In this document: piece after piece, positions 11,299 through 22,800 of the stretch
Layout: every line of letters starts with the position of its first letter
How positions within the stretch are numbered: position 1 is the stretch's first letter
Position numbers and translations under genes: made by a program
Notes under the pieces: model-generated
The model's input: the letters and a program-made list of their open reading frames with translations, nothing else
Databases searched by the model: none
Told to the model about the DNA's origin: nothing
Source of the DNA: Euwallacea fornicatus
Taxonomy: Eukaryota > Arthropoda > Insecta > Coleoptera > Curculionidae
DNA: 64,000 bases
Assembly: GCF_040115645.1 (NCBI RefSeq)
Contig: NW_027096063.1
Location: forward strand, 186,001 to 250,000
Direction of reading: 5' to 3'

Positions 11299-12282
11299 CT
11301 TTTAGCAATATAAGCCTAATGGGGCCATAAACGACAAATTGCCAATTCGGCTTCGCTAGAACTGTCAGTTTTTGTCCAAATCCTGTAAATCGCACGATTT
11401 AGGGGTATTTCCATCATTTCGATCAATCCTGAGTTTCAAAATCGTCACATCCGTGAAATCGGCAACTTTCGTCGGAAATTGAATTTTAACCATGCTTTGA
11501 CGTAATTTCAACAACGCTGCGAGCAATTTTGTTCAAATCGTCTCCTTTTAGCAAAATAAGCCTAATGGGGCCATAAACGACAAATTCCCAATTCGGCTGC
11601 GTTAGAACTGTCAGTTTTTGTCCAAATCCTGTAAATCGCACGATTTAGGGCTATTTCCATCATTTCGATCAATCCTGAGTTTCAAAATCATCACATCCGT
11701 GAAATCGGCAACTTTCGTCGGAAATTGACCGTTAACCATGTTTTGACGTTATTTCAACAACGCTGCGAGTAATGTTGTTCAAATCGTCTCCTTTTAGCAA
11801 TATAAGCCTAATGGGGCCATAAACGACAAATTGCCAATTCGGCTTCGCTAGAACTGTCAGTTTTTGTCCAAATCCTGTAAATCGCACGATTTAGGGCTAT
11901 TTCCATCATTTCGATCAATCCTGAGTTTCAAAATCGTCACATCCGTGAAATCGGCAACTTTCGTCGGAAATTGAATTTTAACCATGCTTTGACGTAATTT
12001 CAACAACGCTGCGAGCAATTTTGTTCAAATCGTCTCCTTTTAGCAAAATAAGCCTAATGGGGCCATAAACGACAAATTCCCAATTCGGCTGCGTTAGAAC
12101 TGTCAGTTTTTGTCCAAATCCTGTAAATCGCACGATTTAGGGCTATTTCCATCATTTCGATCAATCCTGAGTTTCAAAATCGTCACATCCGTGAAATCGG
12201 CAACTTTCGTCGGAAATTGACCGTTAACCATGTTTTGACGTTATTTCAACAACGCTGCGAGTAATGTTGTTCAAATCGTCTC
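11299..12282. repeat. Tandem 492-bp dimer, two copies
   Basis: The monomer starts 11299, 11545, 11791, 12037 and 12283 give two 492-bp dimers. Each has a unit with GCAATATAAG, TTGCCAATTCGGCTTCGC and TTGAATTTTAACC, followed by a unit with TTCCCAATTCGGCTGCGTT and CCGTTAACCATGTTTT. The copies differ at only a few positions, for example AGGGGTATTT versus AGGGCTATTT and ATCATCACATCC versus ATCGTCACATCC. This is a recent local duplication. Confidence 0.8.
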
Positions 12283-14492
12283 CTTTTAGCAATATAAGCC
12301 TAATGGGGCCATAAACGACAAATTGCCAATTCGGCTTCGCTAGAACTGTCAGTTTTTGTCCAAATCCTGTAAATCGCACGATTTAGGGCTATTTCCATCA
12401 TTTCGATCAATCCTGAGTTTCAAAATCGTCACATCCGTGAAATCGGCGACTTTCGTCGGAAATTGACCGTTAACCATGCTTTGACGTTATTTCAACAATG
12501 CTGCGAGTAATTTTGTTCAAATCGTCTCCTTTTAGCAAAATAAGCCTAATGGGGCCTTAAACGACAAATCGTCAACTTGGCTGTCCTAGAACAGTCAGTT
12601 TTTGTCCAAATCCTGTAAATCGCACGATTTAGGGCTATTTCCATCATTTCGATCAATCCTGAGTTTCAAAATCGCCAATTCCGTGAATCGGCGACTTTCG
12701 TCGGAAATTGACTTTTAACCATGCTTTGACGTAATTTCAACAACGCTGCGAGCAATTTTGTTCAAATCGTCTCCTTTTAGCAAAATAAGCCTAATGGGGC
12801 CATAAACGACAAATTCCCAATTCGGCTGCGTTAGAACTGTCAGTTTTTGTCCAAATCCTGTAAATCGCACGATTTAGGGCTATTTCCATCATTTCGATCA
12901 ATCCTGAGTTTCAAAATCGCCAATTCCGTGAATCGGCGACTTTCGTCGGAAATTGACTTTTAACCATGCTTTGACGTAATTTCAACAACGCTGCGAGCAA
13001 TTTTGTTCAAATCGTCTCCTTTTAGCAAAATAAGCCTAATGGGGCCTTAAACGACAAATCGTCAACTTGGCTGTCCTAGAACAGTCAGTTTTTGTCCAAA
13101 TCCTGTAAATCGCACGATTTAGGGCTATTTCCATCATTTCGATCAATCCTGAGTTTCAAAATCGCCAATTCCGTGAATCGGCGACTTTCGTCGGAAATTG
13201 ACCGTTAACCATGTTTTGACGTTATTTCAACAACGCTGCGAGTAATGTTGTTCAAATCGTCTCCTTTTAGCAATATAAGCCTAATGGGGCCATAAACGAC
13301 AAATTGCCAATTCGGCTTCGCTAGAACTGTCAGTTTTTGTCCAAATCCTGTAAATCGCACGATTTAGGGCTATTTCCATCATTTCGATCAATCCTGAGTT
13401 TTAAAATCGTCACTCCCGTGAAATCGGCGAGTTTCGTCGGAAATTGACTTTTAACCATGCTTTGACGTTATTTCAACAACGCTACGAGTAATTTTGTTCA
13501 AATCGTCTCCTTTTAGCAAAATAAGCCTAATGGGGCCATAAACGACAAATTCCCAATTCGGCTTCGCTAGAACTGTCAGTTTTGGTCCAAATCCTGTAAA
13601 TCGCACGATTTAGGGCTATTTCCTTCATTTCAATCAATCCTGAGTTTCAAAATCGCCAATTCCGTGAAATCAGCAACTTTCGTCGGAAATTGACTTTTAA
13701 CCATGCTTTGACGTTATTTCAACAACGCTACGAGTAATTTTGTTCAAATCGTCTCCTTTTAGCAAAATAAGCCTAATGGGGCCTTAAACGACAAATCGTC
13801 AACTTGGCTGTCCTAGAACAGTCAGTTTTTGTCCAAATCCTGTAAATCGCACGATTTAGGTCTATTTCCATCATTTCGATCAATCCTGAGTTTCAAAATC
13901 GCCAATTCCGTGAATCGGCGACTTTCGTCGGAAATTGACTTTTAACCATGCTTTGACGTAATTTCAACAACGCTGCGAGCAATTTTGTTCAAATCGTCTC
14001 CTTTTAGCAAAATAAGCCTAATGGGGCCATAAACGACAAATTCCCAATTCGGCTGCGTTAGAACTGTCAGTTTTTGTCCAAATCCTGTAAATCGCACGAT
14101 TTAAGGCTATTTCCATCATTTCGATCAATCCTGAGTTTCAAAATCGTCACATCCGTGAAATCGGCAACTTTCGTCGGAAATTGACTTTTAACCATGCTTT
14201 GACGTTATTTCAACAACGCTACGAGTAATTTTGTTCAAATCGTCTCCTTTTAGCAAAATAAGCCTAATGGGGCCATAAACGACAAATTCCCAATTCGGCT
14301 TCGCTAGAACTGTCAGTTTTGGTCCAAATCCTGTAAATCGCACGATTTAGGGCTATTTCCTTCATTTCAATCAATCCTGAGTTTCAAAATCGCCAATTCC
14401 GTGAAATCGGCGAGTTTCGTCGGAAATTGACCTTTAACCATGCTTTGACGTTATTTCAACAACGCTACGAGCAATTTTGTTCAAATTGTCTC
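12283..14492. repeat. Mixed monomers, 9 units
   Basis: Nine monomers of the common types follow without a clear repeat period of their own. A marker variant GATTTAGGTCTATTTCC near 13855 is followed by a GATTTAAGGCTATTTCC unit. The same pair recurs near 18033/18280, 24665/24912 and 54630/54876, so this is a segment copied several times through the array. Confidence 0.7.
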
Positions 14493-15476
14493 CTTTTAGC
14501 AAAATAAGCCTAATGGGGCCATAAACGACAAATTGCCAATTCGGCTACGCTAGAACTGTCAGTTTTTGTCCAAATCCTGTAAATCGCACGATTTAGGGCT
14601 ATTTCCTTCATTTCGATCAATCCTGAGTTTCAAAATCGTCAATTCCGCGAAATCGGCGACTTTCGTCGGAAATTGACCTTTAACCATGTTTTGACGTTAT
14701 TTCAACAACGCTACGAGTAATTTTGTTCAAATCGTCTCCTTATAGCAAAATAAGCCTAATGGGGCCATAAACGACAAATTGCCAATTCGGTTGCGCTAGA
14801 ACTGTCAGTTTTTGTCCAAATCCTGTAAATCGCACGATTTAGGGCTATTTCCTTCATTTCGATCAATCCTGAGTTTCAAAATCGTCAATTCCGCGAAATC
14901 GGCGACTTTCGTCGGAAATTGACCTTTAACCATGTTTTGACGTTATTTCAACAACGCTACGAGTAATGCTGTTTAAATCGTCTCCTTATAGCAAAATAAG
15001 CCTAATGGGGCCATAAACGACAAATTGCCAATTCGGCTGCGCTAGAACTGTCAGTTTTTGTCCAAATCGTGTAAATCGCACGATTTAGGGCTATTTCCAT
15101 CATTTCGATCAATCCTGAGTTTCAAAATCGTCAATTCCGCGAAATCGGCGACTTTCGTCGGAAATTGACCTTTAACCATGTTTTGACGTTATTTCAACAA
15201 CGCTACGAGTAATTTTGTTCAAATCGTCTCCTTTTAGCAAAATAAGCCTAATGGGGCCATAAACGACAAATTGCCAATTCGGCTACGCTAGAACTGTCAG
15301 TTTTTGTCCAAATCCTGTAAATCGCACGATTTAGGGCTATTTCCTTCATTTCGATCAATCCTGAGTTTCAAAATCGTCAATTCCGCGAAATCGGCGACTT
15401 TCGTCGAAAATTGAATTTTAACCATGCTTTGACGTAATTTCAACAACGCTGCGAGCAATTTTGTTCAAATCGTCTC
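14493..15476. repeat. CTTATAGC four-monomer cassette, copy a
   Basis: Four 246-bp units start at 14493, 14739, 14985 and 15231. They share GTCAATTCCGCGAAATCGG and CCTTTAACCATGTTTT, and the second and third begin CCTTATAGC. The order of the dimorphic block is GGCTACGC, GGTTGCGC, GGCTGCGC, GGCTACGC. The third unit begins after the private run AATGCTGTTTAAATCG. The last unit switches near its end to TCGAAAATTGAATTTTAACC, the join to the surrounding types. Confidence 0.85.
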
Positions 15477-18400
15477 CTTTTAGCAAAATAAGCCTAATGG
15501 GGCCATAAACGACAAATTCCCAATTCGGCTGCGTTAGAACTGTCAGTTTTTGTCCAAATCCTGTAAATCGCACGATTTAGGGCTATTTCCATCATTTCGA
15601 TCAATCCTGAGTTTCAAAATCATCACATCCGTGAAATCGGCAACTTTCGTCGGAAATTGACTTTTAACCATGCTTTGACGTTATTTCAACAACGCTACGA
15701 GTAATTTTGTTCAAATCGTCTCCTTTTAGCAAAATAAGCCTAATGGGGCCATAAACGACAAATTCCCAATTCGGCTTCGCTAGAACTGTCAGTTTTGGTC
15801 CAAATCCTGTAAATCGCACGATTTAGGGCTATTTCCTTCATTTCAATCAATCCTGAGTTTCAAAATCGCCAATTCCGTGAAATCGGCGAGTTTCGTCGGA
15901 AATTGACCTTTAACCATGCTTTGACGTTATTTCAACAACGCTACGAGCAATTTTGTTCAAATCGTCTCCTTTTAGCAAAATAAGCCTAATGGGGCCAAAA
16001 ACGACAAATCGTCAACTTGGCTGTCCTAGAACAGTCAGTTTTTGTCCAAATCCTGTAAATCGCACGATTTAGGGCTATTTCCATCATTTCGATCAATCCT
16101 GAGTTTCAAAATCGCCAATTCCGTGAATCGGCGACTTTCGTCGGAAATTGACTTTTAACCATGCTTTGACGTAATTTCAACAACGCTGCGAGCAATTTTG
16201 TTCAAATCGTCTCCTTTTAGCAAAATAAGCCTAATGGGGCCTTAAACGACAAATCGTCAACTTGGCTGTCCTAGAACAGTCAGTTTTTGTCCAAATCCTG
16301 TAAATCGCACGATTTAGGGCTATTTCCATCATTTCGATCAATCCTGAGTTTCAAAATCGCCAATTCCGTGAATCGGCGACTTTCGTCGGAAATTGACTTT
16401 TAACCATGCTTTGACGTAATTTCAACAACGCTGCGAGCAATTTTGTTCAAATTGTCTCCTTTTAGCAAAATAAGCCTAATGGGGCCTTAAACGACAAATC
16501 GTCAACTTGGCTGTCCTAGAACAGTCAGTTTTTGTCCAAATCCTGTAAATCGCACGATTTAGGGCTATTTCCATCATTTCGATCAATCCTGAGTTTCAAA
16601 ATCGCCAATTCCGTGAATCGGCGACTTTCGTCGGAAATTGACCGTTAACCATGTTTTGACGTTATTTCAACAACGCTGCGAGTAATGTTGTTCAAATCGT
16701 CTCCTTTTAGCAATATAAGCCTAATGGGGCCATAAACGACAAATTGCCAATTCGGCTTCGCTAGAACTGTCAGTTTTTGTCCAAATCCTGTAAATCGCAC
16801 GATTTAGGGCTATTTCCATCATTTCGATCAATCCTGAGTTTTAAAATCGTCACTCCCGTGAAATCGGCGAGTTTCGTCGGAAATTGACTTTTAACCATGC
16901 TTTGACGTTATTTCAACAACGCTACGAGTAATTTTGTTCAAATCGTCTCCTTTTAGCAAAATAAGCCTAATGGGGCCATAAACGACAAATTCCCAATTCG
17001 GCTTCGCTAGAACTGTCAGTTTTGGTCCAAATCCTGTAAATCGCACGATTTAGGGCTATTTCCATCATTTCGATCAATCCTGAGTTTTAAAATCGTCACT
17101 CCCGTGAAATCGGCGAGTTTCGTCGGAAATTGACTTTTAACCATGCTTTGACGTTATTTCAACAATGCTGCGAGTAATTTTGTTCAAATCGTCTCCTTTT
17201 AGCAAAATAAGCCTAATGGGGCCTTAAACGACAAATCGTCAACTTGGCTGTCCTAGAACAGTCAGTTTTTGTCCAAATCCTGTAAATCGCACGATTTAGG
17301 GCTATTTCCATCATTTCGATCAATCCTGAGTTTCAAAATCGCCAATTCCGTGAATCGGCGACTTTCGTCGGAAATTGACTTTTAACCATGCTTTGACGTA
17401 ATTTCAACAACGCTGCGAGCAATTTTGTTCAAATCGTCTCCTTTTAGCAAAATAAGCCTAATGGGGCCTTACACGACAAATCGTCAACTTGGCTGTCCTA
17501 GAACAGTCAGTTTTTGTCCAAATCCTGTAAATCGCACGATTTAGGGCTATTTCCATCATTTCGATCAATCCTGAGTTTCAAAATCGTCACATCCGTGAAA
17601 TCGGCGACTTTCGTCGGAAATTGACCTTTAACCATGCTTTGACGTTATTTCAACAACGCTACGAGTAATTTTGTTCAAATCGTCTCCTTTTAGCAAAATA
17701 AGCCTAATGGGGCCATAAACGACAAATTGCCAATTCGGCTGTCCTAGAACAGTCAGTTTTTGTCCAAATCGTGTAAATCGCACGATTTAGGGCTATTTGC
17801 ATCATTTCGATCAATCCTGAGTTTCAAAATCGTCACATCCGTGAAATCGGCGACTTTCGTCGAAAATTGACCGTTAACCATGCTTTGACGTTATTTCAAC
17901 AATGCTGCGAGTAATTTTGTTCAAATCGTCTCCTTTTAGCAAAATAAGCCTAATGGGGCCTTAAACGACAAATCGTCAACTGGGCTGTCCTAGAACAGTC
18001 AGTTTTTGTCCAAATCCTGTAAATCGCACGATTTAGGTCTATTTCCATCATTTCGATCAATCCTGAGTTTCAAAATCGCCAATTCCGTGAATCGGCGACT
18101 TTCGTCGGAAATTGACTTTTAACCATGCTTTGACGTAATTTCAACAACGCTGCGAGCAATTTTGTTCAAATCGTCTCCTTTTAGCAAAATAAGCCTAATG
18201 GGGCCATAAACGACAAATTCCCAATTCGGCTGCGTTAGAACTGTCAGTTTTTGTCCAAATCCTGTAAATCGCACGATTTAAGGCTATTTCCATCATTTCG
18301 ATCAATCCTGAGTTTCAAAATCGCCAATTCCGTGAAATCGGCAACTTTCGTCGGAAATTGACTTTTAACCATGCTTTGACGTTATTTCAACAACGCTACG

Positions 18401-18914
18401 AGCAATTTTGTTCAAATCGTCTCCTTTTAGCAAAATAAGCCTAATGGGGCCTTAAACGACAAATCGTCAACTTGGCTGTCCTAGAACAGTCAGTTTTTGT
18501 CCAAATCCTGTAAATCGCACGATTTAGGGCTATTTCCATCATTTCGATCAATCCTGAGTTTCAAAATCGCCAATTCCGTGAATCGGCGACTTTCGTCGGA
18601 AATTGACCGTTAACCATGTTTTGACGTTATTTCAACAACGCTGCGAGTAATGTTGTTCAAATCGTCTCCTTTTAGCAATATAAGCCTAATGGGGCCATAA
18701 ACGACAAATTGCCAATTCGGCTTCGCTAGAACTGTCAGTTTTTGTCCAAATCCTGTAAATCGCACGATTTAGGGCTATTTCCATCATTTCGATCAATCCT
18801 GAGTTTTAAAATCGTCACTCCCGTGAAATCGGCGAGTTTCGTCGGAAATTGACTTTTAACCATGCTTTGACGTTATTTCAACAACGCTACGAGTAATTTT
18901 GTTCAAATCGTCTC
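15477..18914. repeat. Mixed monomers, 14 units
   Basis: It opens with the series found after the other cassettes at 19899 and 27270: TTCCCAATTCGGCTGCGTT, then CTTCGCTAG with TTTTGGTCC, then CCAAAAACG, then CCTTAAACG units. The later part, from 17451, includes a four-unit segment that recurs at 54039 (CCTTACACGAC, GGCTGTCC chimera, CAACTGGGC, TTAAGGC). Confidence 0.75.
17451..18330. repeat. Long-range duplicated segment, left copy
   Basis: This stretch shares four rare markers in the same order and spacing with 54039-54920: GGGGCCTTACACGAC, AATTCGGCTGTCCTAG, TCGAAAATTGACCGTTAACC with CAACTGGGCTG, and GATTTAGGTCTA followed by GATTTAAGGCTA. The offset is 36588 bp, about 149 monomers. The match ends inside the fourth unit, where this copy has CGCCAATTCC and the other has CGTCACATCC. 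Confidence 0.8.
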
Positions 18915-19898
18915 CTTTTAGCAAAATAAGCCTAATGGGGCCATAAACGACAAATTCCCAATTCGGCTTCGCTAGAACTGTCAGTTTTGGTCCAAATCCT
19001 GTAAATCGCACGATTTAGGGCTATTTCCTTCATTTCGATCAATCCTGAGTTTCAAAATCGTCAATTCCGCGAAATCGGCGACTTTCGTCGGAAATTGACC
19101 TTTAACCATGTTTTGACGTTATTTCAACAACGCTACGAGTAATTTTGTTCAAATCGTCTCCTTATAGCAAAATAAGCCTAATGGGGCCATAAACGACAAA
19201 TTGCCAATTCGGTTGCGCTAGAACTGTCAGTTTTTGTCCAAATCCTGTAAATCGCACGATTTAGGGCTATTTCCTTCATTTCGATCAATCCTGAGTTTCA
19301 AAATCGTCAATTCCGCGAAATCGGCGACTTTCGTCGGAAATTGACCTTTAACCATGTTTTGACGTTATTTCAACAACGCTACGAGTAATGCTGTTTAAAT
19401 CGTCTCCTTATAGCAAAATAAGCCTAATGGGGCCATAAACGACAAATTGCCAATTCGGCTGCGCTAGAACTGTCAGTTTTTGTCCAAATCGTGTAAATCG
19501 CACGATTTAGGGCTATTTCCATCATTTCGATCAATCCTGAGTTTCAAAATCGTCAATTCCGCGAAATCGGCGACTTTCGTCGGAAATTGACCTTTAACCA
19601 TGTTTTGACGTTATTTCAACAACGCTACGAGTAATTTTGTTCAAATCGTCTCCTTTTAGCAAAATAAGCCTAATGGGGCCATAAACGACAAATTGCCAAT
19701 TCGGCTACGCTAGAACTGTCAGTTTTTGTCCAAATCCTGTAAATCGCACGATTTAGGGCTATTTCCTTCATTTCGATCAATCCTGAGTTTCAAAATCGTC
19801 AATTCCGCGAAATCGGCGACTTTCGTCGAAAATTGAATTTTAACCATGCTTTGACGTAATTTCAACAACGCTGCGAGCAATTTTGTTCAAATCGTCTC
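18915..19898. repeat. CTTATAGC four-monomer cassette, copy b, with chimeric first unit
   Basis: Units start at 18915, 19161, 19407 and 19653. Units two to four match copy a at an offset of 4422 bp (18 monomers). The first unit begins as the TTCCCAATTCGGCTTCGC / TTTTGGTCC type and only later becomes GTCAATTCCGCG, so the exchange breakpoint lies inside the monomer, between about 18985 and 19065. Confidence 0.85.
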
Positions 19899-22800
19899 CT
19901 TTTAGCAAAATAAGCCTAATGGGGCCATAAACGACAAATTCCCAATTCGGCTGCGTTAGAACTGTCAGTTTTTGTCCAAATCCTGTAAATCGCACGATTT
20001 AGGGCTATTTCCATCATTTCGATCAATCCTGAGTTTCAAAATCATCACATCCGTGAAATCGGCAACTTTCGTCGGAAATTGACTTTTAACCATGCTTTGA
20101 CGTTATTTCAACAACGCTACGAGTAATTTTGTTCAAATCGTCTCCTTTTAGCAAAATAAGCCTAATGGGGCCATAAACGACAAATTCCCAATTCGGCTTC
20201 GCTAGAACTGTCAGTTTTGGTCCAAATCCTGTAAATCGCACGATTTAGGGCTATTTCCTTCATTTCAATCAATCCTGAGTTTCAAAATCGCCAATTCCGT
20301 GAAATCGGCGAGTTTCGTCGGAAATTGACCTTTAACCATGCTTTGACGTTATTTCAACAACGCTACGAGCAATTTTGTTCAAATCGTCTCCTTTTAGCAA
20401 AATAAGCCTAATGGGGCCAAAAACGACAAATCGTCAACTTGGCTGTCCTAGAACAGTCAGTTTTTGTCCAAATCCTGTAAATCGCACGATTTAGGGCTAT
20501 TTCCATCATTTCGATCAATCCTGAGTTTCAAAATCGCCAATTCCGTGAATCGGCGACTTTCGTCGGAAATTGACTTTTAACCATGCTTTGACGTAATTTC
20601 AACAACGCTGCGAGCAATTTTGTTCAAATCGTCTCCTTTTAGCAAAATAAGCCTAATGGGGCCTTAAACGACAAATCGTCAACTTGGCTGTCCTAGAACA
20701 GTCAGTTTTTGTCCAAATCCTGTAAATCGCACGATTTAGGGCTATTTCCATCATTTCGATCAATCCTGAGTTTCAAAATCGCCAATTCCGTGAATCGGCG
20801 ACTTTCGTCGGAAATTGACTTTTAACCATGCTTTGACGTAATTTCAACAACGCTGCGAGCAATTTTGTTCAAATCGTCTCCTTTTAGCAAAATAAGCCTA
20901 ATGGGGCCATAAACGACAAATTCCCAATTCGGCTGCGTTAGAACTGTCAGTTTTTGTCCAAATCCTGTAAATCGCACGATTTAAGGCTATTTCCATCATT
21001 TCGATCAATCCTGAGTTTCAAAATCGCCAATTCCGTGAAATCGGCAACTTTCGTCGGAAATTGACTTTTAACCATGCTTTGACGTTATTTCAACAACGCT
21101 ACGAGCAATTTTGTTCAAATCGTCTCCTTTTAGCAAAATAAGCCTAATGGGGCCTTAAACGACAAATCGTCAACTTGGCTGTCCTAGAACAGTCAGTTTT
21201 TGTCCAAATCCTGTAAATCGCACGATTTAGGGCTATTTCCATCATTTCGATCAATCCTGAGTTTCAAAATCGCCAATTCCGTGAATCGGCGACTTTCGTC
21301 GGAAATTGACTTTTAACCATGCTTTGACGTAATTTCAACAACGCTGCGAGCAATTTTGTTCAAATCGTCTCCTTTTAGCAAAATAAGCCTAATGGGGCCA
21401 TAAACGACAAATTCCCAATTCGGCTGCGTTAGAACTGTCAGTTTTTGTCCAAATCCTGTAAATCGCACGATTTAAGGCTATTTCCATCATTTCGATCAAT
21501 CCTGAGTTTCAAAATCGCCAATTCCGTGAAATCGGCAACTTTCGTCGGAAATTGACTTTTAACCATGCTTTGACGTTATTTCAACAACGCTACGAGCAAT
21601 TTTGTTCAAATCGTCTCCTTTTAGCAAAATAAGCCTAATGGGGCCTTAAACGACAAATCGTCAACTTGGCTGTCCTAGAACAGTCAGTTTTTGTCCAAAT
21701 CCTGTAAATCGCACGATTTAGGGCTATTTCCATCATTTCGATCAATCCTGAGTTTCAAAATCGCCAATTCCGTGAATCGGCGACTTTCGTCGGAAATTGA
21801 CCGTTAACCATGTTTTGACGTTATTTCAACAACGCTGCGAGTAATGTTGTTCAAATCGTCTCCTTTTAGCAATATAAGCCTAATGGGGCCATAAACGACA
21901 AATTGCCAATTCGGCTTCGCTAGAACTGTCAGTTTTTGTCCAAATCCTGTAAATCGCACGATTTAGGGCTATTTCCATCATTTCGATCAATCCTGAGTTT
22001 TAAAATCGTCACTCCCGTGAAATCGGCGAGTTTCGTCGGAAATTGACTTTTAACCATGCTTTGACGTTATTTCAACAACGCTACGAGTAATTTTGTTCAA
22101 ATCGTCTCCTTTTAGCAAAATAAGCCTAATGGGGCCATAAACGACAAATTCCCAATTCGGCTTCGCTAGAACTGTCAGTTTTGGTCCAAATCCTGTAAAT
22201 CGCACGATTTAGGGCTATTTCCTTCATTTCAATCAATCCTGAGTTTCAAAATCGCCAATTCCGTGAAATCAGCAACTTTCGTCGGAAATTGACTTTTAAC
22301 CATGCTTTGACGTTATTTCAACAACGCTACGAGTAATTTTGTTCAAATCGTCTCCTTTTAGCAAAATAAGCCTAATGGGGCCTTAAACGACAAATCGTCA
22401 ACTTGGCTGTCCTAGAACAGTCAGTTTTTGTCCAAATCCTGTAAATCGCACGATTTAGGGCTATTTCCATCATTTCGATCAATCCTGAGTTTCAAAATCG
22501 TCACATCCGTGAAATCGGCAACTTTCGTCGGAAATTGACCGTTAACCATGTTTTGACGTTATTTCAACAACGCTGCGAGTAATTTTGTTCAAATCGTCTC
22601 CTTTTAGCAAAATAAGCCTAATGGGGCCATAAACGACAAATTCCCAATTCGGCTTCGCTAGAACTGTCAGTTTTGGTCCAAATCCTGTAAATCGCACGAT
22701 TTAGGGCTATTTCCTTCATTTCAATCAATCCTGAGTTTCAAAATCGCCAATTCCGTGAAATCAGCAACTTTCTTCGGAAATTGACCTTTAACCATGCTTT

